Shown piece by piece: positions 19,192 to 28,142 of a stretch of DNA of 64,000 nt. Position numbers and translations under genes: made by a program. Under the pieces are notes generated by a model. It had not been told where the DNA came from. It made no database searches and saw nothing but the letters and a program-made list of their open reading frames with translations. Origin of the DNA: Lysobacter sp. TY2-98 (GTDB taxonomy: Bacteria > Pseudomonadota > Gammaproteobacteria > Xanthomonadales > Xanthomonadaceae); contig NZ_CP031413.1 of NCBI RefSeq assembly GCF_003367355.1, positions 2,994,001 through 3,058,000 on the forward strand, in the 5' to 3' direction. The first letter of the stretch is position 1. Every line of letters starts with the position of its first letter.

Positions 19192-19902
19192 ATGGCCTGG
19201 GTCGAACACACCTACGACAACAGCGAGGCACTGGCGATCGCGCTGGCGCAGACGCTCGGTGACGCCGTCGAAGCCGCGCTCGACACGCGCGGCCACGCGA
19301 TGCTCGCGCTTGCCGGCGGGCGCACCCCGCTGCCGGCGTATCGCGCACTGGCCTCGCGCTGGCGCCATGACGTGCGCGCCCGCCGCATCGTGCTGATGCC
19401 GACCGACGATCGCTGCGTACCGCACGATCATCCCAATTCCAACGTCGGTGAACTGCGCGCGATCTTCGACGGCACGCCGGTGCGCGTCGAATCGCTGACG
19501 ACCGCCGATGGCGACGCCGAGCGCTCGGTGCACTATGCGCACGCGATGCTGGCGGACCACCGCGACGACTTCGATGCGGTCGTGCTCGGCATGGGCGCGG
19601 ATGCGCATTTCGCATCGCTGTTTCCGGGCGCGCGGCAGCTGGCTGAAGGGCTTGATCCGGCGTCGATGCTGGGCGCGCTGCGCGTCGATCCCGACCCCCT
19701 GCCGGTCGAAGCACCATTTCCGCGCATGTCGCTGACTTTTGCACGTCTGCTGCGATCGCGCGCCATCCACCTGGCCGTCACCGGCGAGGCCAAGCGCAAC
19801 GTGCTGCAGGCCGCGTACGCCGATGCCGACGCGTCGATGCGACCGGTCGCGGCGCTGCTCCATGCACCGGAACGCACGGCGCACGTCCACTGGAGTCCCT
19901 GA
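19192..19902 (+). CDS. pgl: 6-phosphogluconolactonase
   Basis: A 236-residue member of the SIS-like 6-phosphogluconolactonase family (DevB type), hydrolysing the lactone made by Zwf to 6-phosphogluconate. Motifs: [16 protein letters not shown] for phosphate binding, [35 protein letters not shown] and the C-terminal [12 protein letters not shown]. The usual DER of LTDERWV is DDR here. It overlaps edd by one base. Its position between zwf and edd makes the pathway contiguous. Confidence 0.93.
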   Translation: MAWVEHTYDNSEALAIALAQTLGDAVEAALDTRGHAMLALAGGRTPLPAYRALASRWRHDVRARRIVLMPTDDRCVPHDHPNSNVGELRAIFDGTPVRVESLTTADGDAERSVHYAHAMLADHRDDFDAVVLGMGADAHFASLFPGARQLAEGLDPASMLGALRVDPDPLPVEAPFPRMSLTFARLLRSRAIHLAVTGEAKRNVLQAAYADADASMRPVAALLHAPERTAHVHWSP

Positions 19903-21737
19903 TGTCGATGCATCCCACCGTCGAGCGCGTGACCGCGCTCATTCGCCAGCGCAGCGCGACGTCGCGCGCCACCTACCTCGCGCGCATGGCGTCGATGCGC
20001 CACGACGGCCCGGCGCGCACCGCGCTGGGCTGCGGCAATCTCGCGCACGGTTTCGCCGCCGCGGGCGCCGACAAGCCGCTGCTGCGCGGCAAGGTCGGCG
20101 CCAACATCGGCATCGTCACCAGCTACAACGACATGCTGTCGGCGCACCAGCCGTTCGAGACCTATCCGACGCTGATCCGTGCGATCGCACGCGCGAACGG
20201 TGGCAGCGCGCAGGTCGCCGGCGGTGTGCCGGCGATGTGCGACGGCATCACGCAGGGCCGCTTCGGCATGGAGCTGTCGCTGTTCTCGCGCGACACCATC
20301 GCGCTGTCCACCGCGATCGCGCTGTCGCACGACATGTTCGACGGCATGCTGATGCTCGGCATCTGCGACAAGATCGTGCCGGGCCTGCTGATCGGCGCGC
20401 TGAGCTGGGGCCACCTGCCGTGCATCCTCGTGCCGGCGGGTCCGATGCCGTCCGGCATTCCGAACAAGGAGAAGGCGCGCATCCGCCAGCTCCATGCGGA
20501 AGGCAAGGTCGGCCACGAGGAACTGCTGGAAGCCGAAGCCGCGTCGTACCACGCGCCCGGCACCTGCACGTTCTACGGCACCGCCAATTCCAACCAGATG
20601 CTGATGGAGGTGATGGGCCTGCACATGCCGGGCACCGCCTTCGTCAATCCGGGCACCGCGCTGCGCGATGCCTTGACGGTCGCCGCGACCGAGCGCGTGC
20701 TTCAGATCACCGCGCTGGGCAGGGACTACACACCGCTGTCGCAGAGCGTCGACGAGCGCGCGATCGTCAACGCGATGGTCGGCCTGGCCGCGACCGGCGG
20801 TTCGACCAATCACGCGATCCACCTCGTCGCGATCGCACGCGCCGCGGGTCTGCGCATCGACTGGGACGACCTCGACGAACTCTCCCGCGTCACCCCGCTG
20901 CTCGCACGCATTTACCCGAACGGCAGTGCCGACGTGAACCATTTCGAGGCGGCCGGCGGCGTGGGTTTCGTGATCCGCGAGCTGATCGATGGCGGGTTCC
21001 TGCACGACATCCGTTGCGTGCACGGCGGCACGCTGCGTGACCAGGCGAAGCAGCCTTACCTCGACGGAACCACCCTCAAGTGGGGCGATCCGCCGGCGCA
21101 ATCGCGCGATCCCTCCGTGGTGCGGCCGCTGTCCGAACCGTTCGACGCCGAAGGTGGCCTGCGCCGCCTGCAGGGCAATCTCGGCCGCGCGGTGGTGAAG
21201 GTGTCGGCGGTCGCGCCGGAACATCGCGTCATCGAAGCGCCGGTGCGCATCTTCGAAGCGCAGGACGCACTGCTCGACGCGTTCCGCGCGGGCCTGCTCG
21301 AAGGCGACTTCATCGCGGTGGTGCGCGGGCAGGGACCGAAAGCGAACGGTATGCCCGAGCTGCACAAACTCACGCCAACGCTGTCGGTGCTGCAGGACCG
21401 CGGCCAGAAGGTCGCGCTGCTCACCGACGGCCGCATGTCCGGTGCATCCGGCAAGGTGCTCGCGGCGATCCATCTCACGCCGGAAGCGGTGGCCGGCGGT
21501 GCGATCGCGAAGCTGCAGGCCGGCGATGTCGTGCGTATCGACTCGGATGCCGGGACGATCGATGCCCTCGTCGACGCCGCCGAGTGGGCGGCGCGTACGT
21601 CGCAGATGCCGAACGTCTCCATCAACCGCACGGGCATCGGCCGCGAGCTGTTCGCGCTGATGCGACGCGAAGTCGGCAGTGCCGAAGAAGGCGCGTGCTG
21701 CCTGCTCGACGCCAGCGACCGGGAACTCTCCGCATGA
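19902..21737 (+). CDS. edd: phosphogluconate dehydratase
   Basis: A 611-residue IlvD/Edd family dehydratase converting 6-phosphogluconate to 2-keto-3-deoxy-6-phosphogluconate. The iron-sulfur cluster ligands are expected in [12 protein letters not shown] and [18 protein letters not shown]. The length and the sequence [15 protein letters not shown] separate Edd from IlvD. The N-terminus [18 protein letters not shown] is family-typical. Stop and glk start overlap as ATGA. Confidence 0.95.
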   Translation: MSMHPTVERVTALIRQRSATSRATYLARMASMRHDGPARTALGCGNLAHGFAAAGADKPLLRGKVGANIGIVTSYNDMLSAHQPFETYPTLIRAIARANGGSAQVAGGVPAMCDGITQGRFGMELSLFSRDTIALSTAIALSHDMFDGMLMLGICDKIVPGLLIGALSWGHLPCILVPAGPMPSGIPNKEKARIRQLHAEGKVGHEELLEAEAASYHAPGTCTFYGTANSNQMLMEVMGLHMPGTAFVNPGTALRDALTVAATERVLQITALGRDYTPLSQSVDERAIVNAMVGLAATGGSTNHAIHLVAIARAAGLRIDWDDLDELSRVTPLLARIYPNGSADVNHFEAAGGVGFVIRELIDGGFLHDIRCVHGGTLRDQAKQPYLDGTTLKWGDPPAQSRDPSVVRPLSEPFDAEGGLRRLQGNLGRAVVKVSAVAPEHRVIEAPVRIFEAQDALLDAFRAGLLEGDFIAVVRGQGPKANGMPELHKLTPTLSVLQDRGQKVALLTDGRMSGASGKVLAAIHLTPEAVAGGAIAKLQAGDVVRIDSDAGTIDALVDAAEWAARTSQMPNVSINRTGIGRELFALMRREVGSAEEGACCLLDASDRELSA

Positions 21738-22717
21738 GCCACCTCGGTCTGATTGCCGACATCGGCGGCACCAACGCGCGTTTCGCGCTGACCGATCTCG
21801 ACGCGCCAACCCCATCGCTGCGCGATGTGCAGCCGCTGGCCTGCGGCGACTTCGCCTCGCTGCAGCACGCGTGCGAGCACTACCTGCAGAGCGTCGGCGC
21901 GAAGCCGATGCGCGCCGCGATCGCGGTCGCGTCACCGGTGAATGCCGACGAGATCCGCCTGACCAATCGCGCGTGGTCGTTCAGTCGTCGCGAGCTGGAG
22001 CAGGCGCTCGGCCTCGAGCATCTGCTGCTGCTCAACGACTTCGGCGCGGTCGCGTGGGCGGTGCCGGCGTTGTCGGGTGATGACGCGGTGCATCTCTACG
22101 GCCCGTCGCAGCGTCCGCCGCGTTCGCCGGTGACGGTGATCGGCCCCGGCACGGGTCTCGGTGTCGCGCTGTTGCTGGGCGATGAGGCCAGCGGCTGGCG
22201 CGTGATCGAAACCGAAGGCGGGCACATCACTTTCGCGCCGGTCGGTGACGAGGAACGCACGATCGCGCGCTGGCTGGACTCGCTGCACGGGCGCACGTCG
22301 ACCGAGCGCGTCCTGTGCGGCACGGGACTCGCGCAGATCGATGCGGTGCTGCGCGATCCGGAACGGCCCGCGGGCAATGCACCGGTGCTGCGTGACCCGG
22401 CCGAGGTGGTGCGACTCGCGCTGGAGGGCCACGACCTCACGGCGCGACGCGCGCTCGCGCGCTTCTGCGCGATCCTCGGCAGCGTCTGCGGCGACGTCGC
22501 GCTGGTGCACGGCGCGCGCAGCGTGATGATCGCCGGCGGCATCGTGCCGCGCTTCGTGCCGTTCCTGCGCTCGAGTGCCTTCCGCGAGCGTTTCCTCGCG
22601 AAGGGACGCTTCGCCGCCTATCTCGAGAACGTCGCGATCGACGTGATCACCCATCCGCAGCCCGGCCTGCTTGGTGCCGCCGTGGCGCTGCGCGCGACGA
22701 CGGAGACGCATCGATGA
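21734..22717 (+). CDS. glk: glucokinase
   Basis: A 327-residue glucokinase of the bacterial Glk family, phosphorylating glucose at C6 with ATP. Seen are the N-terminal phosphate loop [32 protein letters not shown] with the catalytic Asp, the second glycine loop [21 protein letters not shown] and the late [11 protein letters not shown]. It supplies glucose 6-phosphate to Zwf, joining the maltodextrin-derived glucose to the Entner-Doudoroff pathway. Overlaps both neighbours by four bases. Confidence 0.95.
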   Translation: MSHLGLIADIGGTNARFALTDLDAPTPSLRDVQPLACGDFASLQHACEHYLQSVGAKPMRAAIAVASPVNADEIRLTNRAWSFSRRELEQALGLEHLLLLNDFGAVAWAVPALSGDDAVHLYGPSQRPPRSPVTVIGPGTGLGVALLLGDEASGWRVIETEGGHITFAPVGDEERTIARWLDSLHGRTSTERVLCGTGLAQIDAVLRDPERPAGNAPVLRDPAEVVRLALEGHDLTARRALARFCAILGSVCGDVALVHGARSVMIAGGIVPRFVPFLRSSAFRERFLAKGRFAAYLENVAIDVITHPQPGLLGAAVALRATTETHR

Positions 22718-23367
22718 ACTGGACGCCCGAAACCCGCGCTGCGCGCGTCGACGACATCCTGGCGCAGGCGCCGGTGCTGCCCGTGCTCGCGATCGAGCGC
22801 CTCGAAGATGCCGTGCCGCTCGCACGCGCACTCGTCGACGCCGGCCTGCCGGTGCTGGAGATCACCTTGCGCACGCCGTGCGCTTTGGATGCGATGCGTG
22901 CGGTGGTCATCGAAGTGCCCGGCGCAGTGGTTGGCGCCGGCACGATGCTGCGATCGGAGGATTTCCGCGCCGTCGAAGCGACAGGCGCGGTGTTCGGCAT
23001 TTCACCGGGCGCGACGCCGGCGCTCTACGACGCCGCCGAACTCAGCGCGCTCGCGTTCCTGCCCGCCGTGGCCACCGCAACGGAACTCATGCTCGGCATG
23101 GAGCGCGGCTATCGACGCTTCAAGTTCTTCCCCGCGGAAGGTGCCGGCGGCGTCACGGCGCTGAAGGCCTTCGGCGGGCCGTTCGCGGACATCCGCTTCT
23201 GCCCGACGGGCGGCATCGACGCGGCGAAGGCGACGGGCTATTTCGCGCTCGGGAACGTCGCGACGGTGGGCGGTTCGTGGATGGTGCCGGCGGACGCGCT
23301 GGCATCGCGCGACTGGGATCGGATCGGCCGGCTGGCGCGCGAAGCGGCGGCGTTGCGCGGCGGCTGA
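22714..23367 (+). CDS. eda: KDPG aldolase (2-dehydro-3-deoxyphosphogluconate aldolase)
   Basis: A 217-residue class I aldolase splitting KDPG into pyruvate and glyceraldehyde 3-phosphate, the last Entner-Doudoroff step. The Schiff-base lysine is K137 in RRFKFFPAE; the base Glu lies in VLEITLRTP, and the phosphate site is FCPTGGID and GNVATVGGSWM. Last gene of the operon zwf-pgl-edd-glk-eda; all junctions overlap or are separated by at most two bases, implying a single message. Confidence 0.96.
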   Translation: MNWTPETRAARVDDILAQAPVLPVLAIERLEDAVPLARALVDAGLPVLEITLRTPCALDAMRAVVIEVPGAVVGAGTMLRSEDFRAVEATGAVFGISPGATPALYDAAELSALAFLPAVATATELMLGMERGYRRFKFFPAEGAGGVTALKAFGGPFADIRFCPTGGIDAAKATGYFALGNVATVGGSWMVPADALASRDWDRIGRLAREAAALRGG

Positions 23368-23370
23368 GCG

Positions 23371-23496
23371 TCAGTGATGCGGACGGTTGCGGCGGGCGAA
23401 TCGCGCCAGCTGTCCCGCGGCGAAGGCCAGCACCGCGACGGCCGAGATCATCAGCAGCAGGACCGGGCTGTCGCCGAGCATGAAGTCCAGGATCAT
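23371..23496 (-). CDS. small single-pass membrane protein
   Basis: A 41-residue frame starting MILDFMLGDSPVLLLMISAV and ending RFARRNRPHH. One hydrophobic helix is followed by a basic tail, so inside-positive topology would put the C-terminus in the cytoplasm. It sits in the 229 bases between eda and the convergent symporter gene. The ribosome-binding site is weak (AGGCG). The composition and clean helix argue for a real gene, but I recognise no family. Confidence 0.5.
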   Translation of the reverse strand: MILDFMLGDSPVLLLMISAVAVLAFAAGQLARFARRNRPHH

Positions 23497-23551
23497 GCGT
23501 CGAGGATACGCCTGCCGGCCTCGGCCGCACGCTGAATGACACCCCGAAACG

Positions 23552-23579
23552 CGACGGGCCGCCCGCAGGCGGCCCGTCG
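23552..23579. terminator. GC-rich 12-bp hairpin
   Basis: A perfect 12-bp stem (23552-23563 with 23568-23579) and a four-base loop CGCA, lying between the convergent ends of the eda operon region and the symporter gene. No long T-tract, so termination could be assisted by Rho. Confidence 0.6.
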
Positions 23580-23596
23580 TGCCGACGCACGGTGTA

Positions 23597-25048
23597 TCAC
23601 GCGGCGTCGGGAATCGCCTGCCGGCGCGCACCGCCCATCACGCGGCTGCCGACCAGCGCGAAGGCGATCGTCGCCAGCAGCGTCGCGAACATCAGGTGGA
23701 TGTAGTGCGGCGGCGGCGGAAGCACCTGGCGTGCCGTCAGCGCCGGCCAGCCGAAGGTGAAGAAGGCATACAGCAGCGTGCCGAACACCAGCGACCAGCG
23801 CACGGCGCGCGCGTTCACGCCGTTGAAGAAGATCGCCACGATGAAGGCGGCGAGCACCGGCATCGAATACAGGCCGTTGAGCTGCTGCAGTGTGCCGATG
23901 ATGCTCTTCGAATGCGTGTACAGCGGCACGATCGCGAGCGACATGATCGTGAATGCGATGGTGACGATGCGGCCGAGGCGCTTGGCGTCCGCGTTCGGAT
24001 TGATCTTCGCCAGGTGCACGTCGACGGTGTACAGCGCCGCCGCCGAATTGAGCGCGGCGCTGTAGCTCGACAGCACCGCACCGGTGATCGCCGCGGCGAA
24101 CGCCCCCGATAGCCACGACGGCAGCACGAGATCCACGAGTCGACCGTAGGCGTCGTCGTCGACATCGCCGAACAGCTTGAATGCGAGGAGGCCCGGCAGC
24201 ACGACGATCGCGGGCGTCAGCAGCTTGAAGAAGGCGGCGGCGTAGATGCCCTTCTGCGCTTCGCGCACCGTCGGCGCGGCGAGGGCGCGTTGCGCGATCA
24301 CCATGTTGGTGCCCCAGTAGAACAGGTGCGCGAACAGCATGCCGGTGAACAGCGTCTGCCACGGGATGTCGGAATCGGGACCGCCGACCAGCGTCAGGCG
24401 TTCGACCGGAATGCCCGAGAAATCCCAGTGGATGGCGTTGAGCGCGAACAGCGTGACGAGCACGCCCATCACCAGCAGCACGACGCCCATGTAGGTATCG
24501 GAGATCGCGATCGCGCGCAGGCCGCCGAGCGCGGCGTAGGCAAGGCCACCGATCGCGAACAGAACGGCGATCGCGATGATCGGCAGGTCCGGATGGAACA
24601 TCGACGCCATGAACTTGGAGCCGGTGTACAGCACCATCGGCAGCAGGATGAAGAGGTAGCCGAGCAGGAACATCACCGACACCGCGCGGCGCAGGCCCGG
24701 ATCGCCGAGGCGACGCTCGAGCAGTTCGGTCGTGGTCGTGCACTTGTAGCGGTAGTACATCGGCACCAGCACGTGCGCGAGCACCAGAAGACCCGCAGCG
24801 GCGCCGAATTCCCACCACGCCATGAGCATCGTCTGCGCGCCATTCATGCCGACGATCTGTTCGGCCGAGATATTCGTGAGCAGCAGCGAGCCGGCGATGA
24901 AGGGCCACGTCAGCGAGCCGCCGGCGAGGAAGTAGTCGCGACCGCGATCCGTGGCGTGGCGCTCGCGGCGGCAGCGCCACCACGTGGCGAGCGCGACCAG
25001 TGCGGTCAGCGCTAGAAAGACGGCGACCTGTACGGCATTGGAGGACAT
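23597..25048 (-). CDS. sodium:solute symporter (SSS family, SglT-like sugar transporter)
   Basis: A 483-residue inner-membrane protein with about 13-14 hydrophobic helices. FLAGGSLTWPFIAGSLLLTNISAEQIVGMNG is the SSS-family signature region, with the LLTNISAE unwound first helix used for Na+ and substrate. The conserved ALGGLRAIAISDTYMG and YSAALNSAAALYTVD (LeuT-fold helix 8 Na+ site) are intact. It is closest in feel to Vibrio SGLT-type glucose/galactose symporters. Placed directly behind a maltodextrin TonB-dependent receptor, it likely imports glucose (or galactose) from the periplasm. The start is taken at ATG 25048, since a GGAG box lies six bases ahead of it; an ATG four codons upstream is the alternative. 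Confidence 0.87.
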   Translation of the reverse strand: MSSNAVQVAVFLALTALVALATWWRCRRERHATDRGRDYFLAGGSLTWPFIAGSLLLTNISAEQIVGMNGAQTMLMAWWEFGAAAGLLVLAHVLVPMYYRYKCTTTTELLERRLGDPGLRRAVSVMFLLGYLFILLPMVLYTGSKFMASMFHPDLPIIAIAVLFAIGGLAYAALGGLRAIAISDTYMGVVLLVMGVLVTLFALNAIHWDFSGIPVERLTLVGGPDSDIPWQTLFTGMLFAHLFYWGTNMVIAQRALAAPTVREAQKGIYAAAFFKLLTPAIVVLPGLLAFKLFGDVDDDAYGRLVDLVLPSWLSGAFAAAITGAVLSSYSAALNSAAALYTVDVHLAKINPNADAKRLGRIVTIAFTIMSLAIVPLYTHSKSIIGTLQQLNGLYSMPVLAAFIVAIFFNGVNARAVRWSLVFGTLLYAFFTFGWPALTARQVLPPPPHYIHLMFATLLATIAFALVGSRVMGGARRQAIPDAA

Positions 25049-25071
25049 CGGCAACTCCATCGTCGCAAAAG

Positions 25072-25107
25072 AAAAAGCCCCTGCCGTCGGAGAGAACCGG
25101 CAGGGGC
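25072..25107 (-). terminator. terminator between receptor and symporter genes
   Basis: A 10-bp GC stem (25077-25086 with 25098-25107), followed on the minus strand by TTTTT. It stands 24 bases after the receptor stop and 24 bases before the symporter start, so symporter transcription must come by partial readthrough or from its own promoter. Confidence 0.85.
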
Positions 25108-25131
25108 CCGGGGGTTACGCGTGTCGCGGGA

Positions 25132-27927
25132 TCAGAACTTGTAGTTCAGACCGACCAGGTAGGTGCGGCCCCACTCCACGTATTCCAGCGGACGATCCTT
25201 GGATTCAGCGTAGGTGCGATACGCCGAGTTGGTCAGGTTGTTGACCTGCATCAGCAGGGTCAGGCCCTTCAGGCTGGACGCGTCACCGAACGAATAGCTG
25301 ACCTGCGCGTCGGTGATGTTCTCGCCGACCACGTAGCGCAGCGTGCGGTTGCCGGCGAAGTTGCCGATCTCGCCGATGAAGTCGGAACGACGACGCTGGT
25401 TCACGCGCGCCTCGAAACCGTTCTTCTCGTAGTACGCCATGAAGTTGTAGACGCGCTTCGACAGGCCCGGCAGGTCGATCGGCTTGTTGCCGACGCTGCT
25501 CGCGCTGTCCGGCGCGAGGATCTGCACGCTGCTGTCGTTGAACGTCGCGCTGGTGACGATGCCGAAACCGTCGAGGGCGTCCGTGAACAGATTCAACGGC
25601 AGCGACGCGGTCAGCTCGACGCCCTGCAACTTGCCGCCCTTGCCGTTGAACGGTGCGGTGAAGTTACCGGTCGACTGTGGCTTCGGCAGGTTCGACGGGT
25701 AGCCGGCGAGTAGGTCAGAGAAGTCGTAGTTATCGACCGTCTGCGTGTAGATGTACGTCGACAGATCCTTGTAGAAGTATGCGGCGGCCACGTAGGCCTT
25801 GGTACCGAAATACTTCTCGTAGGAGATGTCGAACGCATTGGCGCGCCACGGATCGAGTTCCGGGTTGCCACCCGATGCACCCGGCTTCGGCGGCGATTTC
25901 GTAGTGTCGACACCGAAGTCACGCGAGGCACGCAGTTCGTCGACGCGCGGACGCGCCATCTGCTTGGCGAGCGCGACGCGCAGCGTCTGGTCGGCCGGCA
26001 GCGAGAACGCGAGGTTCAGGCTCGGCAGCCAGTCGGTGTACGACTTGCCGCGCGTGTACGGCACGATCTGCTGGCCGGCCGGACGCGAACCGTCGAACAC
26101 GTTCGCCGACGAGGACTGGTCCGTGTGCACCGCCTGGATGCCGACGTTGCCGCGCACCGGGATCGAGCCCCACTGCGTGTCCACGTTGGCCTTGAAGTAG
26201 GTGGTGCCGATCTTCTCGTTGACCGTCCATGCCTTGGCGACCAGGTAACCCGCCGCGGTCTCGCTCGGGTTGAACGTCATGAAGCGATCGACGACGCCGG
26301 GAACGTTCCACGCTGGAATGATGCCGACGCCAGCGAAGCCGAGGTCCACGGTGCCGTACTGGAGGTCGGACGGAATCGTGACTGGACCCTGCGGACCGAG
26401 GTTGGTGGACGCTTCCGGCTGGTGCTTTTCCTTCTCGCGATCGGCGTAGTTGAAGCCGACGTCGAAATCGGAGAACCAGCTCAGCGATTCGGGCGCGGCG
26501 AAGTTCGCACCGACGCGCAGGCTGACGAGTTCATCGCGGACGCTCGGCACCTTGCCGTAACCCGAGCCGTAGATCGTGTTGGCCAGGTAGAGCTTCGACG
26601 GATCGTTGTACATCAGCGTCGGATTGATCTGCGAGAAGTCGCCGCTCGAGTACGCGAGGTGCAGCGTGTCGAGCTGGGACCCCGACGGAGTCGGCGCGAG
26701 CTGCAGGTTGTTCTCGAGGCTCAGTTCGTTGCGATCGGCCTTCGACCAGCTGACATCGGTGAAGAACTTCACGTTGTCGAACTTGAAGGTGTTGTTCCAG
26801 GCGAACGCCTTGATGGTGTCGCGGCGGTCGTTGTACATGCCGCGTACCAGCGGGTACACGCCGGTGACGGTGCCGCCGGTGAACGTGCCGTTGCCGTTGA
26901 TCTGCGCGCCGGTAACGTTGAGGCCCGGGCTGTAACCGCCGTTGTACCCGCCCAGGTTCACTTCGAACTGGTTGGCGGTGTCTTCGGCGTGCGCCCTGGA
27001 GTAGAAGACGTCCATGACGCTGTGCCACATGTCGTTCGGGCGGACTTCGAACGTCGCCATCACGCCGTCGCGCTTGGTGTAGCCCGTGCGGCGCAGCGCC
27101 TTGATGCCATCTGAGTAGTAGGTGCAGCCGCTCGCGGACGGATCGGGGCAACCCGCGCCGGACGGAACGCCCGGACGCCAGGTCGGGCCGATCCGGTTCC
27201 ACGGCTCGTACAGGCCGACCTGGTTTTCCTGGGTCGGCGTATCCGAATGCGAGTAACCGATCGAGAAACCGAACGTGCGGTCAGCGGACTGCGTGATCAG
27301 GCTCGCGTTGATGCGATTGCCGAAGGCGTCCTGGCCCGCCGCGCTGCCCAGCGAGTTGTACGACGCGCGTGCGCCGACGGCGATGACCTGGTCCTGGAAG
27401 TCGAGCGGGCGCACGGTGCGCATGTCGACCGTGCCCGACAGGCCCTGGCCGACGAGGCCGGCGTCCGGCGTCTTGTACACGGTCACGCCGCTGAGCAGCT
27501 CGGCCGGGTACTGGTCGAACTCGACGCTGCGGTTGTCGCCCGTGCTGACCATCTCGTGGCCATTCATCAGGCTGGTCGAGAAGTCCGGCGACAGGCCGCG
27601 CACGCTGATGACCTGCGCACGACCGGCGACGCGCTGCGCGGCGACGCCCGGCAGTCGGCCGATCGATTCGGCGATGCTGATGTCGGGCAGCTTGCCGATG
27701 TCTTCGGCGGAAACCGCCTCGACGATCGACGTCGAATTCTTCTTGGTGTCGATGGAGCGTTCGATGCCGCGACGGATGCCGTGCACCGTCACCGTGTCGA
27801 GCTGCTTGGCCTCGTCCGCGGACTTGGCGTCGGCCGCCGTGGCCGTCTGCGCCTGGGCCGCCGTCGCCAGCATCATCGCCGACGATGCGAGCGCGACGCT
27901 GAGCAGGTTGCGTTTCAGATTCAACAT
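25132..27927 (-). CDS. TonB-dependent receptor, MalA-like maltodextrin transporter
   Basis: A 931-residue outer-membrane beta-barrel receptor with a 27-residue signal peptide (cleaved after AAQAQ), a TonB box-like TVTVHG, a plug domain with EDIGKLPDISIAESIGRLPG and the RGLSPDFSTSLMNGHE segment, and a barrel ending in aromatic Phe (YLVGLNYKF), the usual barrel-assembly signal. DIGKLPD...IGRLPGVAAQR marks the large sugar-transporting receptor subgroup of Xanthomonads and Caulobacter. Energy comes from TonB-ExbBD. The location opposite a secreted GH13 amylase supports maltodextrin as cargo. ATG 27927 follows an AGGGG box; the upstream frame is not credible. Confidence 0.92.
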   Translation of the reverse strand: MLNLKRNLLSVALASSAMMLATAAQAQTATAADAKSADEAKQLDTVTVHGIRRGIERSIDTKKNSTSIVEAVSAEDIGKLPDISIAESIGRLPGVAAQRVAGRAQVISVRGLSPDFSTSLMNGHEMVSTGDNRSVEFDQYPAELLSGVTVYKTPDAGLVGQGLSGTVDMRTVRPLDFQDQVIAVGARASYNSLGSAAGQDAFGNRINASLITQSADRTFGFSIGYSHSDTPTQENQVGLYEPWNRIGPTWRPGVPSGAGCPDPSASGCTYYSDGIKALRRTGYTKRDGVMATFEVRPNDMWHSVMDVFYSRAHAEDTANQFEVNLGGYNGGYSPGLNVTGAQINGNGTFTGGTVTGVYPLVRGMYNDRRDTIKAFAWNNTFKFDNVKFFTDVSWSKADRNELSLENNLQLAPTPSGSQLDTLHLAYSSGDFSQINPTLMYNDPSKLYLANTIYGSGYGKVPSVRDELVSLRVGANFAAPESLSWFSDFDVGFNYADREKEKHQPEASTNLGPQGPVTIPSDLQYGTVDLGFAGVGIIPAWNVPGVVDRFMTFNPSETAAGYLVAKAWTVNEKIGTTYFKANVDTQWGSIPVRGNVGIQAVHTDQSSSANVFDGSRPAGQQIVPYTRGKSYTDWLPSLNLAFSLPADQTLRVALAKQMARPRVDELRASRDFGVDTTKSPPKPGASGGNPELDPWRANAFDISYEKYFGTKAYVAAAYFYKDLSTYIYTQTVDNYDFSDLLAGYPSNLPKPQSTGNFTAPFNGKGGKLQGVELTASLPLNLFTDALDGFGIVTSATFNDSSVQILAPDSASSVGNKPIDLPGLSKRVYNFMAYYEKNGFEARVNQRRRSDFIGEIGNFAGNRTLRYVVGENITDAQVSYSFGDASSLKGLTLLMQVNNLTNSAYRTYAESKDRPLEYVEWGRTYLVGLNYKF

Positions 27928-28025
27928 CCCCTGGTACTCCCCGAACTTGAGGTTTCGTAGCGAAAGGGCCCGCGATCGACGTCGCGTAACCGGACTGCTG
28001 CGGCAGGCTCCACCGAGCTGCGGCG

Positions 28026-28073
28026 ATGGTAGAGGGGCGTCTCCCCGCACAAATCCTGCTGCAAACGTATTCA
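28026..28073 (-). promoter_or_regulatory. promoter module of the TonB-dependent receptor gene
   Basis: Read on the minus strand: operator TGAATACGTTTGCA (28073-28060), then TTTGTGC, and a probable -10 box TCTACCAT ending at 28026, leaving a leader of about 98 bases. The same three elements occur at identical spacing at 39403-39450. The first 27 bases of the two modules match at 25 positions. Confidence 0.6.
28060..28073. promoter_or_regulatory. LacI-type operator between receptor and amylase genes
   Basis: TGCAAACGTATTCA on the plus strand, an imperfect palindrome around CG in the 215-base divergent region. Exact complement of the operator at 39403-39416. Probably shared by the receptor and the amylase gene. 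Confidence 0.7.
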
Positions 28074-28142
28074 TGGCAGCGCCGTGACAGCGCGCCACGC
28101 GGCGGACCACCATGCGCCACGGCCAGGGGCGGAGGGCGCGAG

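Noticed and set aside
16856..19744. A 962-codon open frame on the minus strand
   Set aside because: Antisense to ung, zwf and pgl, all of which have intact family motifs. The composition is the usual mirror of GC-rich codons.
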